NCBI GenBank assembly: GCA_002633005.1
Contig: NMRA01000141.1
Span: 554,326-614,325 of the forward strand
DNA from: Phoronis australis
Taxonomy: Eukaryota > Phoronida > Phoronidae
Direction of reading: 5' to 3'
DNA: 60,000 nt
Shown one piece after another: positions 21,432-33,600 of the stretch (position 1 is its first letter; every line of letters begins with the position of its first letter). The position numbers and the translations under genes were made by a program. The notes under the pieces were generated by a model that saw nothing but the letters and a program-made list of their open reading frames with translations, made no database searches and was not told where the DNA came from.

Positions 21432-21835
21432 AGGTTAAAGTTGAACTTGCAGGCTAATTCCTCATCTCCGTGATTGCTTGGCCAAATTGGTTAGAAACAC
21501 AACATATAGCACCAATATGAATATGAGGAAGGTTGAAAATTGTCAAATGTTTTTAAGAAAGAGTTTTGTGCCGAAAATGATGCACAGCAAATCACTGAAC
21601 CGTGTCCAGTAAGTATCGTGACGTGGTGTTGGGGAATAACACAGCATGACGCAGACTAAGTGAGCTCGCAAGGTACGTCATTAGTACAAAGATCACCTAA
21701 TTGCAGATTTTTTCACATTTACAAGTTGTCAGTGAATACAACTGCTCTTTGCTTAGTGTAGATGACGTTCAAATAGCAATGTCGTTAAGTTCCTGCTAAA
21801 CATTAACATAGTTAGGAGCATGCAAATACGTCTTC
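21432..21835 (+). repeat. Dispersed repeat R1, copy 2
   Basis: Partner of 15482-15860, diverged by scattered substitutions and a short insertion near 21605-21630. Same orientation. Confidence 0.8.
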
Positions 21836-22552
21836 AAAGGAACTGACTGCAGAGAATAGCCATCTTTCCTCTCATGGATGTACAGAGTCCTCATTAACGA
21901 TGTTCCCATGTATTTTGGAATCTCAGAAATATTTCAAGAAAAAATACTTAACTGCACAAACAGTCGTGTTCCAAAGGATTCATGAATACCAGAAAGTTAC
22001 AAATGTTGCCCCTATTGTCAGACACTGACACTACACAGTGCAGTACAATGTGCCATCACCAGTGAAACAGATATAATAATCGTAACTTTGATTAAATCAA
22101 CAAATCATGTAGGTCATGAATAATTATCCTGGTATTAATTCAGCAAAATTTGGTGGAACGCAGAATCAAGGCAAATTCATGCCACACTGCAAAATGCAAA
22201 CATTTTTCCTCATCAATACAATTGAAGAGATGAATTTCTTCTTATGCAGTCTAATCCTAATCAAATGAAAACAATAACAGCAGCGTCACAAATGTTGCAA
22301 GTGAATAAATAGTCCGTCCCGTAAAAATGCTTGCATTGGCAGCACAACTTTGTTCCTTATCACACAATTGAAACCATGATCAATTCAGAGGTCAAACCAA
22401 GGGATCACAAATTGAATACTGAGTGCCTCATTGTTTCCTCAAAAACCAGAGTTGTACCTAGTTAATCAACGCTATACTTGCTCATTCATCTTGTCAAAGA
22501 CCAGCTTAAATACTTGTTGACGTCATATCTCCTGGTGTGCGCATAGTTAAAA
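21836..22552. other. No recognised feature
   Basis: Unique AT-rich sequence; I see no gene or repeat in it. Confidence 0.4.
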
Positions 22553-22770
22553 ATGACCAGATTAGCCAAATTATGCCTAACACTGATTAAAACATCAACG
22601 TCACGTTGTTATAAGTACCTTTTGCGCATAGAGGGACACCTTAGGAGATCGTCGATGTCTTTAATTCCTTTCAACTCGCACAAATACTCCAGTAATCAAA
22701 CTTTTTCTTCTAGCAGTCCTTCGTTCAGTTGGCCAAATCAGCAACTGGCCATTTTTAACATTGTGAGCGA
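22553..22770 (+). mobile_element. Foldback MITE family F, single arm
   Basis: Contains CCAAATTATGCCTAACACTG, CATAGAGGGACACCTTAGGA and CAAACTTTTTCTTCTAGCAG in the same order as the arms at 9.5 and 32.8 kb. It ends CTGGCCATTTTTAACA. Confidence 0.7.
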
Positions 22771-22965
22771 TCCTGACAGGCACGGTGAAAATGAGCTCTG
22801 ATGTTCTAATCAATGTGAGGCACGGTTGGTCAAAAAAAGCTTCACTGTCTCCACTGAGGCCAGCTGGTCACTGTCTATACTGGGGCCAGCTAGAGACGGC
22901 ACTGTCTTGCTGCAATCCTATTAAATATAATTCTCATCGCCTAAGAGTAAATTTCATCAGAATGA

Positions 22966-23033
22966 CATGGGCTGCGCAGCACAGAAAAAAGGGGGGCTAT
23001 AGCCCCAAACCCCCTAAGGTGCGCCGCCCATGA
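22966..23033. repeat. 68-bp GC-rich inverted-repeat element
   Basis: The ends CATGGGCTGCGC and GCGCCGCCCATG are imperfect inverted repeats. The centre holds GGGGCTATAGCCCC, a perfect 14-bp palindrome. Probably a solo tiny MITE. Confidence 0.5.
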
Positions 23034-26000
23034 ATGAGTAAATTATAAAGGCTATTGACAAGTAGTTTAGCATGCTTTATCTTCTTGGTTCAAGTGACCA
23101 CACACTCTCAAGACTATTGTGCCACTGTATAACAATGACGATCAATAAAGACAAAAATATAAATATATAGGCCTACATAGTGGACGTCACTTCAGAGATC
23201 CGTTAACATACAGCTAGGTCGTTTACAGACAGTAGGCCCTAGTAAGCGGGTGCCCCTGCCCAGGCACCCGACTGTTGTTAGTGTTATTTCACAGAGCACT
23301 GTCTTCAGGAAGCTTTGCTAACAAATATGTCGAGAGAAGAGGTCGATGCAATGAAGCCCGGAGAGATAACCCTGTATACGACCGCTCTAGAAAAGAATTT
23401 AATGCTTTTCCTCATACTTATTAAATTAAAAAAGCGCCTGGAAGTAGGCCTATTGTTAGCTTCAGCCTGGCGACTTCAAGTCTCGAGTCGACTCTCGGTG
23501 ACCACCTGGTCCAAGAATAAAGAATACACGAAATTTATCGAATGAAAGTAATAAACACATACCGTAATATGATTGAGTGGCAAATTGTTGTTGTTTCTGG
23601 TGACGTTGGGCCACGATAAAGCCCGCTGACAAACACAATCTCCCAATAAGTTGGAGACGTTCTCTATTCTCCCAAAAATGGCGATTCCTACTAATCTGGT
23701 GACGTCACAGGAAGGGTGCTCCTCGGCCGCTTAAGAAAATCAAAATCACTGAATGAAGAGGGCTGGGGAGTGCCCGGCCCTCAGCACCGATCAGAGCGGG
23801 TCGGCAAACATAGAGAAAAATGAAACTACAAAAAGGCCGTAAAGTAGATTCGAAGATTTCTCTATAGATCTGTTCCTGCATTTCAAGTCCTTTGAAACAA
23901 ACAAGCACTAGTGGAACCCTGCTCACACTTCACAGTGCCTTCCTCTAGCTGCTGGTCGGCTGGCCGGCGGGAGCCGCGGCATACCGGGGTCACTCACATT
24001 GTGAAGGAGTCCGCACGGGTACCAAAAATTGCGGGTAGACGGTACTTTTTCAGCAAGTTTTGGGGCCCCTAAATTTCCACTTCGTCCCCGTAAAAATCCC
24101 TACATTTGCCTCAGCCTCACACTAGAAGGCGCCGGCGCCGGACTGTCCGTCCCCGGCCTGCATGCACTGAGAAAAATCTACCCTGCAAGAGGAGGTGGAA
24201 ATAAGCAGACATGGCACTCGCAATAAGGAGTCTCTCAGCAATTTTGGCACACACCTGCGGGCACCTGGTTGTCTGAGTGCCCCCCTCCGGGAGGAGCGTA
24301 GTTAACCGCGCAATATTATTTTGCTACTCAGAGTCCCGCCACGACGTCATTGTTGTCGGGCCCACCGACCTGGGCATATGAGGCCAACCTGGTTCAGGCA
24401 CTCAATTGATACTTAATTGTTATTAATTAATTGACATCACAGTCTAATAAGGGCTTATTAAGCCACAAAGAAGAATCTTATTAATCAGTGAATTTAATCT
24501 ATAGGCCCTACCAACTGCCAATATAATGCACACCAGAGACCCCGGGTTAATCAGAGGAACAATTTTTAGCGGTGACGAGACTAAAATTTAATTTACACAA
24601 GTTTATAACTACTTTAAGAAAATGTGAAATACTAAGCCTTGTAGGCCTTCTAATTTTGTAGTCATTTACTGAGTAACACCAGTACAGCGCAGTTTTGAAA
24701 AAAGACCACATGAAGTTGGGTTGTCCACCACGGCGCATAAAGCGGGCGTGGTATTTTGAGTGCGCGCAACATGGTTTCAAAAAATAATCAACTGTCCGTT
24801 CTTTGCAAACCCAGGTATCATGAATTTTTACGTTATGATATTCGATCCGCTAAATAACTAGAAAACCAATTTCGGCTCACTACATACTTGTAGTTAGTAG
24901 TCGTACTCTGAATTTCACGCGCCATTTCTTAATTCTGCTGATGCCCCGACATTTCACCTGGACGTCGCGTATTTTCAGACTTGTGTCCACCGCGGCCACA
25001 GGATTCTATTGATCAAATTTGAGCTCATGTAAGTGTGATGGATTTGTATACACCGTTTATATGCTCATGCGCAAGATGGCCTGTTTGGGGTGCGGCAAAT
25101 GAATTATCTCTTACAATTAAGGAAGCGTATTTGACCTATTCCGCACTCGACCTTGTTTATTCAAAATTACACAAAGCTAAATTTTGCCATCCGAATTAGC
25201 ATTCGTATTCTCATGTGGGCGTTAGAAATGGCGATAGGACCTGTTTCCATCATCAAAAATCACATCGAAAGCATCAGCGAATTAAGAAAAATGCTCCAGA
25301 GTTCATTGGGGTGGCCTACCCTAAAATTGAGAAATCAAAAATGCCGCATACGCATCGCCTGGGACTTGAGTTGTCGGCTTATTCGGCAATGAATTCAACT
25401 GAAGGTCGGACGAGGTTTTAAAAAGCACCTTAGTTAATAATTCAACGTTGGCAACCGAACAGCTGCGAGATGCAGCACAACCGTTGAATCACACCGGCGC
25501 TACGAATCCTGCCTAGGCAAAATGTTTCCTGTGATCAAAGTTATAACCAAGGGTAATTCTGTGCAATTAAAGAGTGTTTTAGAAGAGGGGAGGTTAAAGG
25601 TTTTATTTCTAAAAAGACAATATTGATGCGCCCGGTTCACTAAAACAATAAGTGGGTAAAGTAAAATGAACTACACGCTAGTAGGTTGATGCGCTTGAAC
25701 CTAAAAAGTGCATTTTCTTCACATTTCACTTATGTTAGAGCACGGGGTCACCCCTTCTATATAAGAACGTCTTTTAAGAAAACTGGATGATTTCTTTGTG
25801 TGACATGGTCAAATTTTCCACTTGAATAGTTAGAGAAACTGAATACAAGTGAAATCTAGTTTTCTAAGGCTGATCACATTACAAAGCGGCATTAAACGCG
25901 TGCATTCTGTTATAAAAGGTTTTCATTTAGAGCAATAGCGGTTACAAAATTGACATTGTCGTGACTCGTGATCCTCACTCAGTTTAATACTGACCTATAG

Positions 26001-26289
26001 ACTTGGGGAGGATTGAAAATTCGTCATTTCTTCAAACCAGGTTTATAAAATGACAGGTCACGCCGTGTCAATCCTTTCGAAGACCAGACATGACACTTTT
26101 TGGGCTAAGGAATAAATTCAGACAAATTTCTTAACCAAAAAATGACAAAATCATTTTTGACGCATTTAAATAATTGATTTCCATAGGTCCATAGGAATAC
26201 AGGCACGTTGATGTATATATGTACCAATGAGTCTCAGTGTGTGGACATCCATGTTGTTATGAAAACTAAGAATAACAAAGCCCGGTTGA
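23034..26289. other. Gene-free stretch with a GC-rich island
   Basis: No supported gene. 23.9-24.35 kb is clearly GC-richer than its surroundings, and 23247-23270 is a GC hairpin (CGGGTGCC / GGCACCCG). Short ORFs here lack motifs. A segment near 24.76 kb resembles one near 54.83 kb (TGGTTTCAAA then TTCTTTG), so part is dispersed repeat. Confidence 0.4.
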
Positions 26290-27560
26290 TGCAATTGGTA
26301 TGATTTACAGAAGTCCGTTGAACTGTATACGATTAAATGGCACTCTGTATAGTGGTTGGTTCACTCCTGACAATGGTGTTCGTCAGGGGGAAGTTTTATC
26401 ACCGACACTCTCTGCTTCATATATATAAATGACTTAGCTCTGCAAATTAAAAAATTGGGTAAAGTTGTCAAATGTGGCCCGAACAATATTTCAGTGCTTC
26501 TTTATGCCGACGGTATTGCACTTTTGTCTGAGAACGAAAATGACATGCACGACGTTGAAGGTTTTACTGAACAATTGGTGTAAAAAATGGAGAATGGTTG
26601 TAAACATGGCAAAAACTAATGTTGTCCATTTTCGAGTTAAGTCTATGCCTAGAAGCAATTTTGAATTTATTCTAAACAGTGTCATTAGTTATAAATCCTC
26701 GTACAAATATTTATTCTGTATTCTAGATAAACAACTTTTGACTTCAAAGAAAGTTTGAATACATTATCTGAAATTCTGGTAGCGTTATGGAAGATATGCT
26801 CAACATTTCGTGTTAACAAGAATCTAGGATTCGAAACATTTAAAACATTATTTAAAACGTGTGCGGCACCAATTTTGAATTACAGATCGTCTGTTTGGGG
26901 TTACAAAATTTTTGGTAATGATGAAAATGACTATTCAAAACCGAGCTATGCGTTTTTATCTAGGGGTCAACCAGCCCATCACGCCGTTAGTGGTGACATG
27001 GGGTGGGACTCGACAGGAAACACATTTAAATTGAATATGTTGGTCTTTGGAACAAGTTAGTGGCCACACGTGATGATAGGTTATTGAAAAAGGTGTTTCT
27101 AGGGGAGAAATGGTTGGATAGACGGTATCAAAAAATTAACATAATGGGCATGCAATCCTGTTTTCAGAATGTGACTACTTGTAACATGGTAGATGCTAGA
27201 AACAAACTATTTGAATACTCGAAGCATGTTTGGGCTGAGTCTGTTGTAACAAAACCCAATTTAAGAACCTACATTTTATTTAAGCATGAGTTTTTAACTG
27301 AACCGTATGTAAAGCTTGATTTATATCGTTCCGAGCGACCTCTCTTGACTCAGTTTAGAACAGGAAATCTCCCATTGCACTTGGAAACTGGTCGTTATGT
27401 AAAGACTCCTGAAAGTGAAAGAGTTTGTTTTGTGACACTGATTATGTGGAGGATGAGCTACATTTTGTGTTTGATTGTTCTATTTATATCTCGCGGAAGT
27501 CCATTCTATTTCATGTTTCATTTCAATCTCTGAACTTTTCAGATTTCAGATTAGATATGT
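26290..27560 (+). mobile_element. Decayed non-LTR retrotransposon: reverse transcriptase and C-terminal region
   Basis: Translations in shifting plus frames give the RT phrases NGVRQGEVLSPTL, then LLYADGIALLSENEND (catalytic YADD changed to YADG), CKKWRMVVNMAKTNVVHF and LNYRSSVWGYK. A typical C-terminal region follows, with FRTGNLPLHLETGRY and a Cys-rich EDELHFVFDC ending. Several frameshifts and stops separate these pieces (26.76, 27.06 and about 27.44 kb), and the 5' end (endonuclease) is missing. This is a dead, 5'-truncated LINE; the clade is not assigned. Confidence 0.88.
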
Positions 27561-28567
27561 AACTGCTGTTTCAGTGTTTCCCAGGCAATTGGACAAATAT
27601 ATCAATTCTGCATTTATGATACATCTGAGCTGTATGGTTAAAGTGACTAAGTGGGTTGTGCCACTTATTTTTCTTATGAATGTTACACCTATAACTGTTT
27701 GAATTAATTGTACTTGATAAATACACTACAATACAGTATATTGTGACCAACAAGAAAGCAACGAGGATGCAAGCTGTCAAGTGTCTATCATATGTTCAAA
27801 AACAGTTTTGTTGAACATGACAAAATCAATGCAGTTATGCTTAGGATAACATTCCATCAAAAAAGCAAACCACTTTACATGCTATAAAATGTGTCTCAGC
27901 TTGTCCCTTACTCATGGTAGAAATGATTTCAAAGCTGTTGTAAAGAACTGACAATTCCTCATTCCTTTAGAGCATGCTCCGGGGTAAAATGACCTGTTGT
28001 GACAAACCAACTTATACAGCCTGGTCTCAAGCAATACCAACTGTTAATTCTTTCGAACCCTTGGAATAACCACAAATTTGACTAGGAAACAATTTGAGAC
28101 CAATTTCATAACAGTCAATGGCCTAAATCAAAAATTTCTTCTCTCAGGATGGAAGGCAGATCTATAGGTAATTTAAAGTAGCAACCACCATACACATGAG
28201 AAGACTGATAACTGCAGATGTTACTTGCCAAATCCTTGTTACACCACAATTCAAAGAGCAAGACTGTCATGGTAACAAAATGGTCACATAGAGCCAGTCT
28301 TATGAAGATGGTTGCACACACTAATTGCACATGGGTGCTCTGTTCATTTACCTGGCTACACCAGCTTCACATGTACAAGAATGTTCCAGAACACATTTCT
28401 AACAAATGTTCAGCCCATAACTGATGCATGCTGGGATAGATTTGAATGACAAATTGCGAAGTGTAAATTTAAATATTGTAATGTTGGCAGACAGCCTGCA
28501 CATGTGAATTTGTTTGTGCGGGTGTGAACACGATAGTGTACATTCAAGGCACTTTAGAATGCAATAT
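27561..28567. other. No recognised feature
   Basis: AT-rich sequence downstream of the LINE. No gene or clear repeat. Confidence 0.4.
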
Positions 28568-28845
28568 TACTGACTAAGGGCCTGTTTCATGGACGTATGC
28601 CAGAAATTGGGTCTTATGCTCCACACGACTATTTCTGAAATAACAAATGAATCTTACATGAGCAAAAGTGCAAAATTCTTTAGAGTATACCCACAAGTCC
28701 TACTAACTGAAGAACATGTTTTGATTATTTCTAGACTGTGATGCGCTTATAATTACGTGACAAAACCTTTATTAAGCAAAAATAGGAGGGTAAGACCAAA
28801 TTAATTTCTGTTTTAAGTCACATTTCACGAAACAGACCCCTGAAC
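28568..28845. mobile_element. MITE with GTTTCATG/CACGAAAC ends
   Basis: The left end AAGGGCCTGTTTCATGGACG and the right end (revcomp CAGGGGTCTGTTTCGTGAAA) are inverted repeats about 270 bp apart, with an AT-rich interior. It overlaps the likely 3' end of the zinc-finger gene. Confidence 0.6.
28768..28773 (-). promoter_or_regulatory. Candidate poly(A) signal of the zinc-finger gene
   Basis: AATAAA on the minus strand, about 370 nt beyond the zinc-finger stop codon and within the MITE. Confidence 0.4.
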
Positions 28846-29139
28846 TATAAAGGATCAGCGTTTCAAACTGATGCAGCACACAACGTGTCAGGTGTAAACC
28901 TATTCCGCACACTTTTTGCACACATGGCTTCCACATATTCCATCACGTGTAAGATCACACAGAGACTGAAACAGTGAGAATACTGGTCCTCATGAACTTT
29001 CCCCACAGATTTTGTGGCACTGAGTGTCTGAGTACAGAAAGTGACTTGTACATCCCGTTGAGAAGTCAATGCAGATGTCTAATGCGCCACCTACTGGTTG
29101 ATCGTAAAGACACAAATTTGAAACTCGTCAGCAGCGATC

Positions 29140-30953
29140 TTAGGAATACTTGGAAGGCTGAATGCTCTCTTTCTTTTCCACTTGTTTATGAGCAATCTTA
29201 TAGACAATTCTTCCACTGGAGTCAGGTGCCAGAGCAATCAGCGTAGAGACATGACCAGTTGGCTTGGCAACAGACATTGATATAGACGCATCGGATAATT
29301 GAGATAGCATAGAGTGTGTCCTGGCATGACGCTTTAAGTGCAGCTTCAGGCTAGACTGACTTGTGAAGGTAACACCGCAAATCTCGCACGCCTCACTCTT
29401 TTCACCAGCATGCGTCTTCAAGTGACTGTTCAACTGCTTGCGTTCATAAAATTGACGACCACAGAGGTGGCAGAGGATGGTTTTGCACGTGGTGTGTCTT
29501 CGTTCGTGGAATACCAACTTACTCCTCTCTGCAAAGGATTTGTCACAAAACGGACACTTGTAGGGTTTTTCTCCCGTGTGAATCCTGCGGTGCCTTACAA
29601 GACCATAACCTGTGGCAAATCCTTTACTGCAGGTTTCACATTTGTGTGGTTTCTCTCCAGAGTGCATAATCCGGTGACTATACAATGCTGTCTCCTTGCT
29701 AAATGTCTTACCACACAGGCTACAGGAGAAGGATCTACCTCCAGTGTGGACTTTCCTGTGTGACTTGAGATCGGTTTTCGTGTGAAACCGTTCTTGGCAT
29801 AAATCACACTTGTGCTTGCACGGCCTGTGAACTCTCCTCATGTGAAGTGTCAAGTACCAGGAGGAATTGGAGACAAATGTCTCGTTACAAATGGGACACG
29901 AATAGCTCGTTTTAAACTCTTTATGCGTCCTCAAGTGTTTATTCAAGTCTTTCAGATCACGAAAACCACCCACACAGATGGCACAGCCAAACGAAGTCAG
30001 TTCAATATCATCCTGAGTTTCATCACCCTTATCACCAGTGGTACCCTCATGTTCCCGACTTCTTGGTTCAAGGTCTTTATATTCAAACATGTCTGTTCCA
30101 TGTCCAGCCTCATCAACAGTGCTGCCCTCAAATGTCTGATCCCCAGGTTCAAGATCTTCATATTCATGTATGGCTGTTTCAAGTCCACCCTCATCAACAG
30201 TGACGGCTTCATTTGCCCGATTTCTATCCACTACACAGCAAGTATCTGTATCACCTAGGTAGCTAGGTTCTGGATAATTCACGCTGCTAGGCTTTGGATC
30301 AACTACACAGCTAGGTTCAGGATTAAGTACACAGGTAAGTTCTGAATCCACCAATCTGCTACGCTTTTGATCAGTCATTGCACTAGATTCTGGATAAATC
30401 ACACTGCTAGGTTCAGGATTGGCTATGCTGCCAGATGCTGGAGAGATCACTTCTGTTGACTCGTCACCCATCAAGATACTAGAACCTGCTTTCCAGGAGT
30501 TACACAACTTTCTTCTCTCATTACAGTTTTTGATGTGGCATTCGAGTAGTACCACACTTGAAAACCCTAGACCGCAAGTTGAACAGCCATAGGGTTTTTG
30601 AAGGTGAGGCGTTACTTTGTGGCTGACATCAGTGATACCAGCTTTGCAAGCCCTCTCTATGTTGTTTTCCTCTAGGCATTGTTGAGATGATTGTAGACTT
30701 CCTTTACTTTCAACATCTTTAGTCACTGGTGAAAGGCAACGTCGACTTGTACAGGGAATCCCAGACAATTTGGAGTTGTCGGTACTTCTACCATGAACTT
30801 GTTCTGTAGTGTTTCTATTCACACGATCACAGTCTGGGTGACAGTTAGATGATACAGACTGTTCAGTTAGTTTGTCTAGACTTGGGGATACCCGACAGGT
30901 GACTACTGCCCGTTCAACTCCGACTTCCTTTTTTGCACAAAATTTCGCAGCCA
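29140..30953 (-). CDS. Zinc-finger gene exon 3 (terminal; all fingers)
   Basis: Acceptor TTTTCCAG at 30957-30954. The split codon G|TG (Val) comes from exon 2, so an apparent GTG start here is a splice junction. Finger cores include CPICNETF, CDLCQERF, CSLCGKTF, CETCSKGF, CPFCDKSF, CHLCGRQF and CEICGVTF. The stop codon is at 29142-29140. Confidence 0.93.
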
Positions 30954-32482
30954 CTGGAAAAGAAAAACAAGTAAAGTTTTATACAGATAATCTACTCTTC
31001 CACAAAGGGTCAAAAAACTACATAAAAATTTTTCAAAATTTGGGCTAGTCTCCACGAATTCTGCTATATTACATATATACAGAGGCCATGAATCTTGGAA
31101 TGTAACAAGCAGGTTTTTTAACACCTGCACAACTACTTACAACCTAAAGTTGACCTACTTTGAGTGTTGTGATCGTGTCAATAGGTGGTATCCACTAGGC
31201 TGACATCATGGCCAGCTTACATCCGCCCAGATTGGTAAAGCAATAACACTATATAACACAGATGACCAACAGTGAGTGCTACCAAGATCCAAACCACAAT
31301 GCTTTCCAAATAAACAACTTCAAAAAGAAATATTGGTCTTGGCCCGATATGAGCATAATTAGGTATTTTCAGATAGTGATGATTTAGGGCAGCTCATTTG
31401 GTGTTATATGCCCGACTTTAAAAGTTATGTGTATTTCAACAATTGTCGCAAAATCTTTATTCAGTCAAGTGTGTTGCTCAATTTTCAAAATGTTCAGCAA
31501 TATATATGCAATTTCCAAATAGTTGCTTCAAACAGGTGCCATTCATCATTAGATTTTTTTTCTAAAAATTAATGACTTTTTATATTAATTTCAAGGGAAC
31601 AGCTCATTCTTTTGTTTTCCTTGACACAATAAGCCCATAAAAAATAAAAACATATCAAAACAGCCAGGGTCAGGTTAGGCAGTCTTCCTCTCTCATTTAC
31701 ACCATTCTCTTCTCACCAACCATTTTTCTTTTCTCAAACATTACAGTTTTTTATTTGCAAACAGCATTTCACGCAAGGATACCTAGTATGTGATCTGCAA
31801 TGGAGGAAGACGGGCTATCCTAAATGTTGAGAGCATCAGAACTTTTCAACAGATAGGATATATGAACCATGATTGTATTTCTGCCAGCTAAATTTAAATC
31901 ATTACCTGTAGGCTTATCTTTCGCAATGGACATGAAACGTAAGGACTTCTGAAGTATTTGTTTTTCCAACTCTACTCTCAAACTTGCCAACACCTTCCAC
32001 GTCAGCTCTGTTTGAGTCTTAAATAAAAGGTTTAAATCATGCCATAGATTTTCACTTATTTTGCATAAAAAGTAATTGTCAAAATTGTAGCATATTTATT
32101 TTTTAAAGATTGGCTACCATGCTGAATATAATCACAGTTTTAAAACTTTACCAGAAAATTTGTTGTGACATGTACACAGCAGGTAGAAATCCACATAACA
32201 GGCTAAAATTTTCTCAAGCCTATGTAGGACCTTATAAAAATTCCAAAGTCACCTAACTTAGGAACATCGTTTCTCACAAACAGCTGATAAAATTAAGGCT
32301 ATTACGATCATCAATCGGAACGCCATGTTTAAACATTATTAAACAATGTAAGCGGTAAACATAAAAAACATGTATCAGCTAATGTTACACAAACTGGTAT
32401 AAAATTCTCCATTTTACTATGAGATTTCCTTCAGTCATAAATTAACACATACCCCAATCTCGCATGTGACTACTCGTGCCAT
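29140..32482 (-). CDS. C2H2 zinc-finger protein, three exons, predicted 651 aa
   Basis: Exons 32482-32453, 32017-31906 and 30953-29140 join in frame (phases 0, then 1). The protein starts MARVVTCEIG-TQTELTWKVL. A helical N-terminal segment is followed by a degenerate C2HC-type finger at about 169-191. An acidic, low-complexity linker with PEPS-type repeats spans about 225-290, and two EY(E/K)DLEP repeats follow. Eight consecutive C2H2 fingers occupy about 370-590, several joined by TGEKP-like linkers, before a short basic tail. Tandem fingers of this kind usually bind DNA in the nucleus; the target and orthologue are unknown. No KRAB, SCAN, BTB or ZAD domain is recognisable. Confidence 0.92.
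31131..31905. other. Intron 2 of the zinc-finger gene (left part not separately annotated)
   Basis: AT-rich intronic sequence; no other feature recognised. Confidence 0.5.
31906..32017 (-). CDS. Zinc-finger gene exon 2
   Basis: 112 nt, acceptor CCTTTTATTTAAG, donor ACAG|GTAATG, phase 0 to 1. It encodes TQTELTWKVLASLRVELEKQ then ILQKSLRFMSIAKDKPT, a likely amphipathic helix of unknown role. Confidence 0.8.
32453..32482 (-). CDS. Zinc-finger gene exon 1 (coding part)
   Basis: ATG at 32482 and the decapeptide MARVVTCEIG, then donor GGG|GTATGT in phase 0, matching exon 2. The 5' UTR start is not defined. Confidence 0.65.
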
Positions 32483-32496
32483 TGGAGAACGGACAT
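32470..32496 (-). promoter_or_regulatory. Upstream ORF overlapping the zinc-finger start codon
   Basis: A 9-codon ORF (MSVLQWHE, stop TAG) begins 14 nt before the main ATG in another frame and ends inside the coding region. Such overlapping uORFs usually lower translation of the main frame. Confidence 0.5.
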
Positions 32497-32800
32497 TTCC
32501 AGATAGTAGAGATAGCACATGTCCAGCTGACACTTGGTTGGCACGCTTGTCCATCCTGCCACCCTATTCGGGCCTATTGAGTCTGAAAAAGAGGCTCCTG
32601 AATTAACAAATGTACACAGAAGGCCATGATATAAGAACAAGAGCAATGCAAAGCATAGATATGCACTCTCCACTGATTTGGGCAACTGCACAAAGGGTTG
32701 TTTGAAAAAAGGTTTTGATTGCGGGGGTATTTGTTCGAACTGCATGGGAAGAGTTATACATCAATGGACAACGACCTCCTCGTCTCACTCTCCTATAGGC

Positions 32801-33600
32801 GCTTCATAAGCTGGATGCTTTTCGGTGAATTTACGCTGACTGTAACATCATAGTGATGTTCTTATAAATACCTTTTGCATATAGAGGGACATCTTAGGTG
32901 GCCGACAATGTTTTTAAGTTCTTCCAAATCGACGAAATGTCCCCGTTATCAAACTTTTTCTTCGAGCAGTCCCTTGTTCAGTTCCCAAATTTGGTAACTC
33001 AACACTACACTGCAAGGGCGGATCCAGGATTTTGAGTTGGGGGGGACCAGGGCAGAGGAATAACCAGAATTTTGGCAGATGCGCGCGTGCGCTCCCAGCA
33101 TAAAATGTCGGGATGCAGGGGTCTCGAATTTTTGGGTTTGCGGACCAATTGACTAAAAAGAAAACGGTAAACAGGGTTTGTTCAGGGCCTATACATTGTT
33201 TATTCACCCCCCCCCCCGAGCCCCCCTGGTTGCGCGCATGTGCTAGTCAGCAATTCGCACCCAAATTCCTAAATAATATCTGATAGAATTTTAGGGGGGC
33301 CATGGCCCCCTTGGCCTACCCCCTAAATCCGCCACTGTACTGCACGCAGCAGGTGGCGTCCGCAGTGTTAAAAATGGCGAGTTACCGATTTTAAGAACTG
33401 AACGAGGAACTGCTCGAAGAAAAAGTTTAACAACGGGGATATTTGTTTGATTTGGAAGCAATTAAAAACATCGACGACCTCGTAAGGTGACCCTCTATGC
33501 GCAAAAAGTATTTCAAGAACATGACTTTGATGTTTTAGTCAGTGTGAGGCATAATTCGCCAAAAAACTTCCGGCGTAGGAAGCGCCTATAGGAGCTCCAT
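32801..33600. mobile_element. Foldback element family F, both arms, with a nested insertion
   Basis: The left arm (32801-33005) begins CCTATAGGCGCTTC and the right arm (about 33370-33598) is its inverted copy ending GAAGCGCCTATAGG. Arms of about 200 bp share CATAGAGGGACACCTTA-type and AAACTTTTTCTTCGAGCAGT segments. A separate hAT-like MITE splits the two arms, dating that insertion after the foldback element. Confidence 0.85.
33013..33337. mobile_element. hAT-like MITE nested in the foldback element
   Basis: The ends CAAGGGCGGATCCAGGATTT and (revcomp) CAGTGGCGGATTTAGGGGGT are terminal inverted repeats of the widespread CAGKGGCGGAT type. The interior is rich in G/C runs. The same ends occur at 37258-37421. 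Confidence 0.7.

Noticed and set aside
30954-30954. GTG as start codon of the zinc-finger ORF
   Set aside because: The G belongs to a splice acceptor (TTTTCCAG). Exons 2 and 1 upstream join in frame and give a real ATG at 32482.
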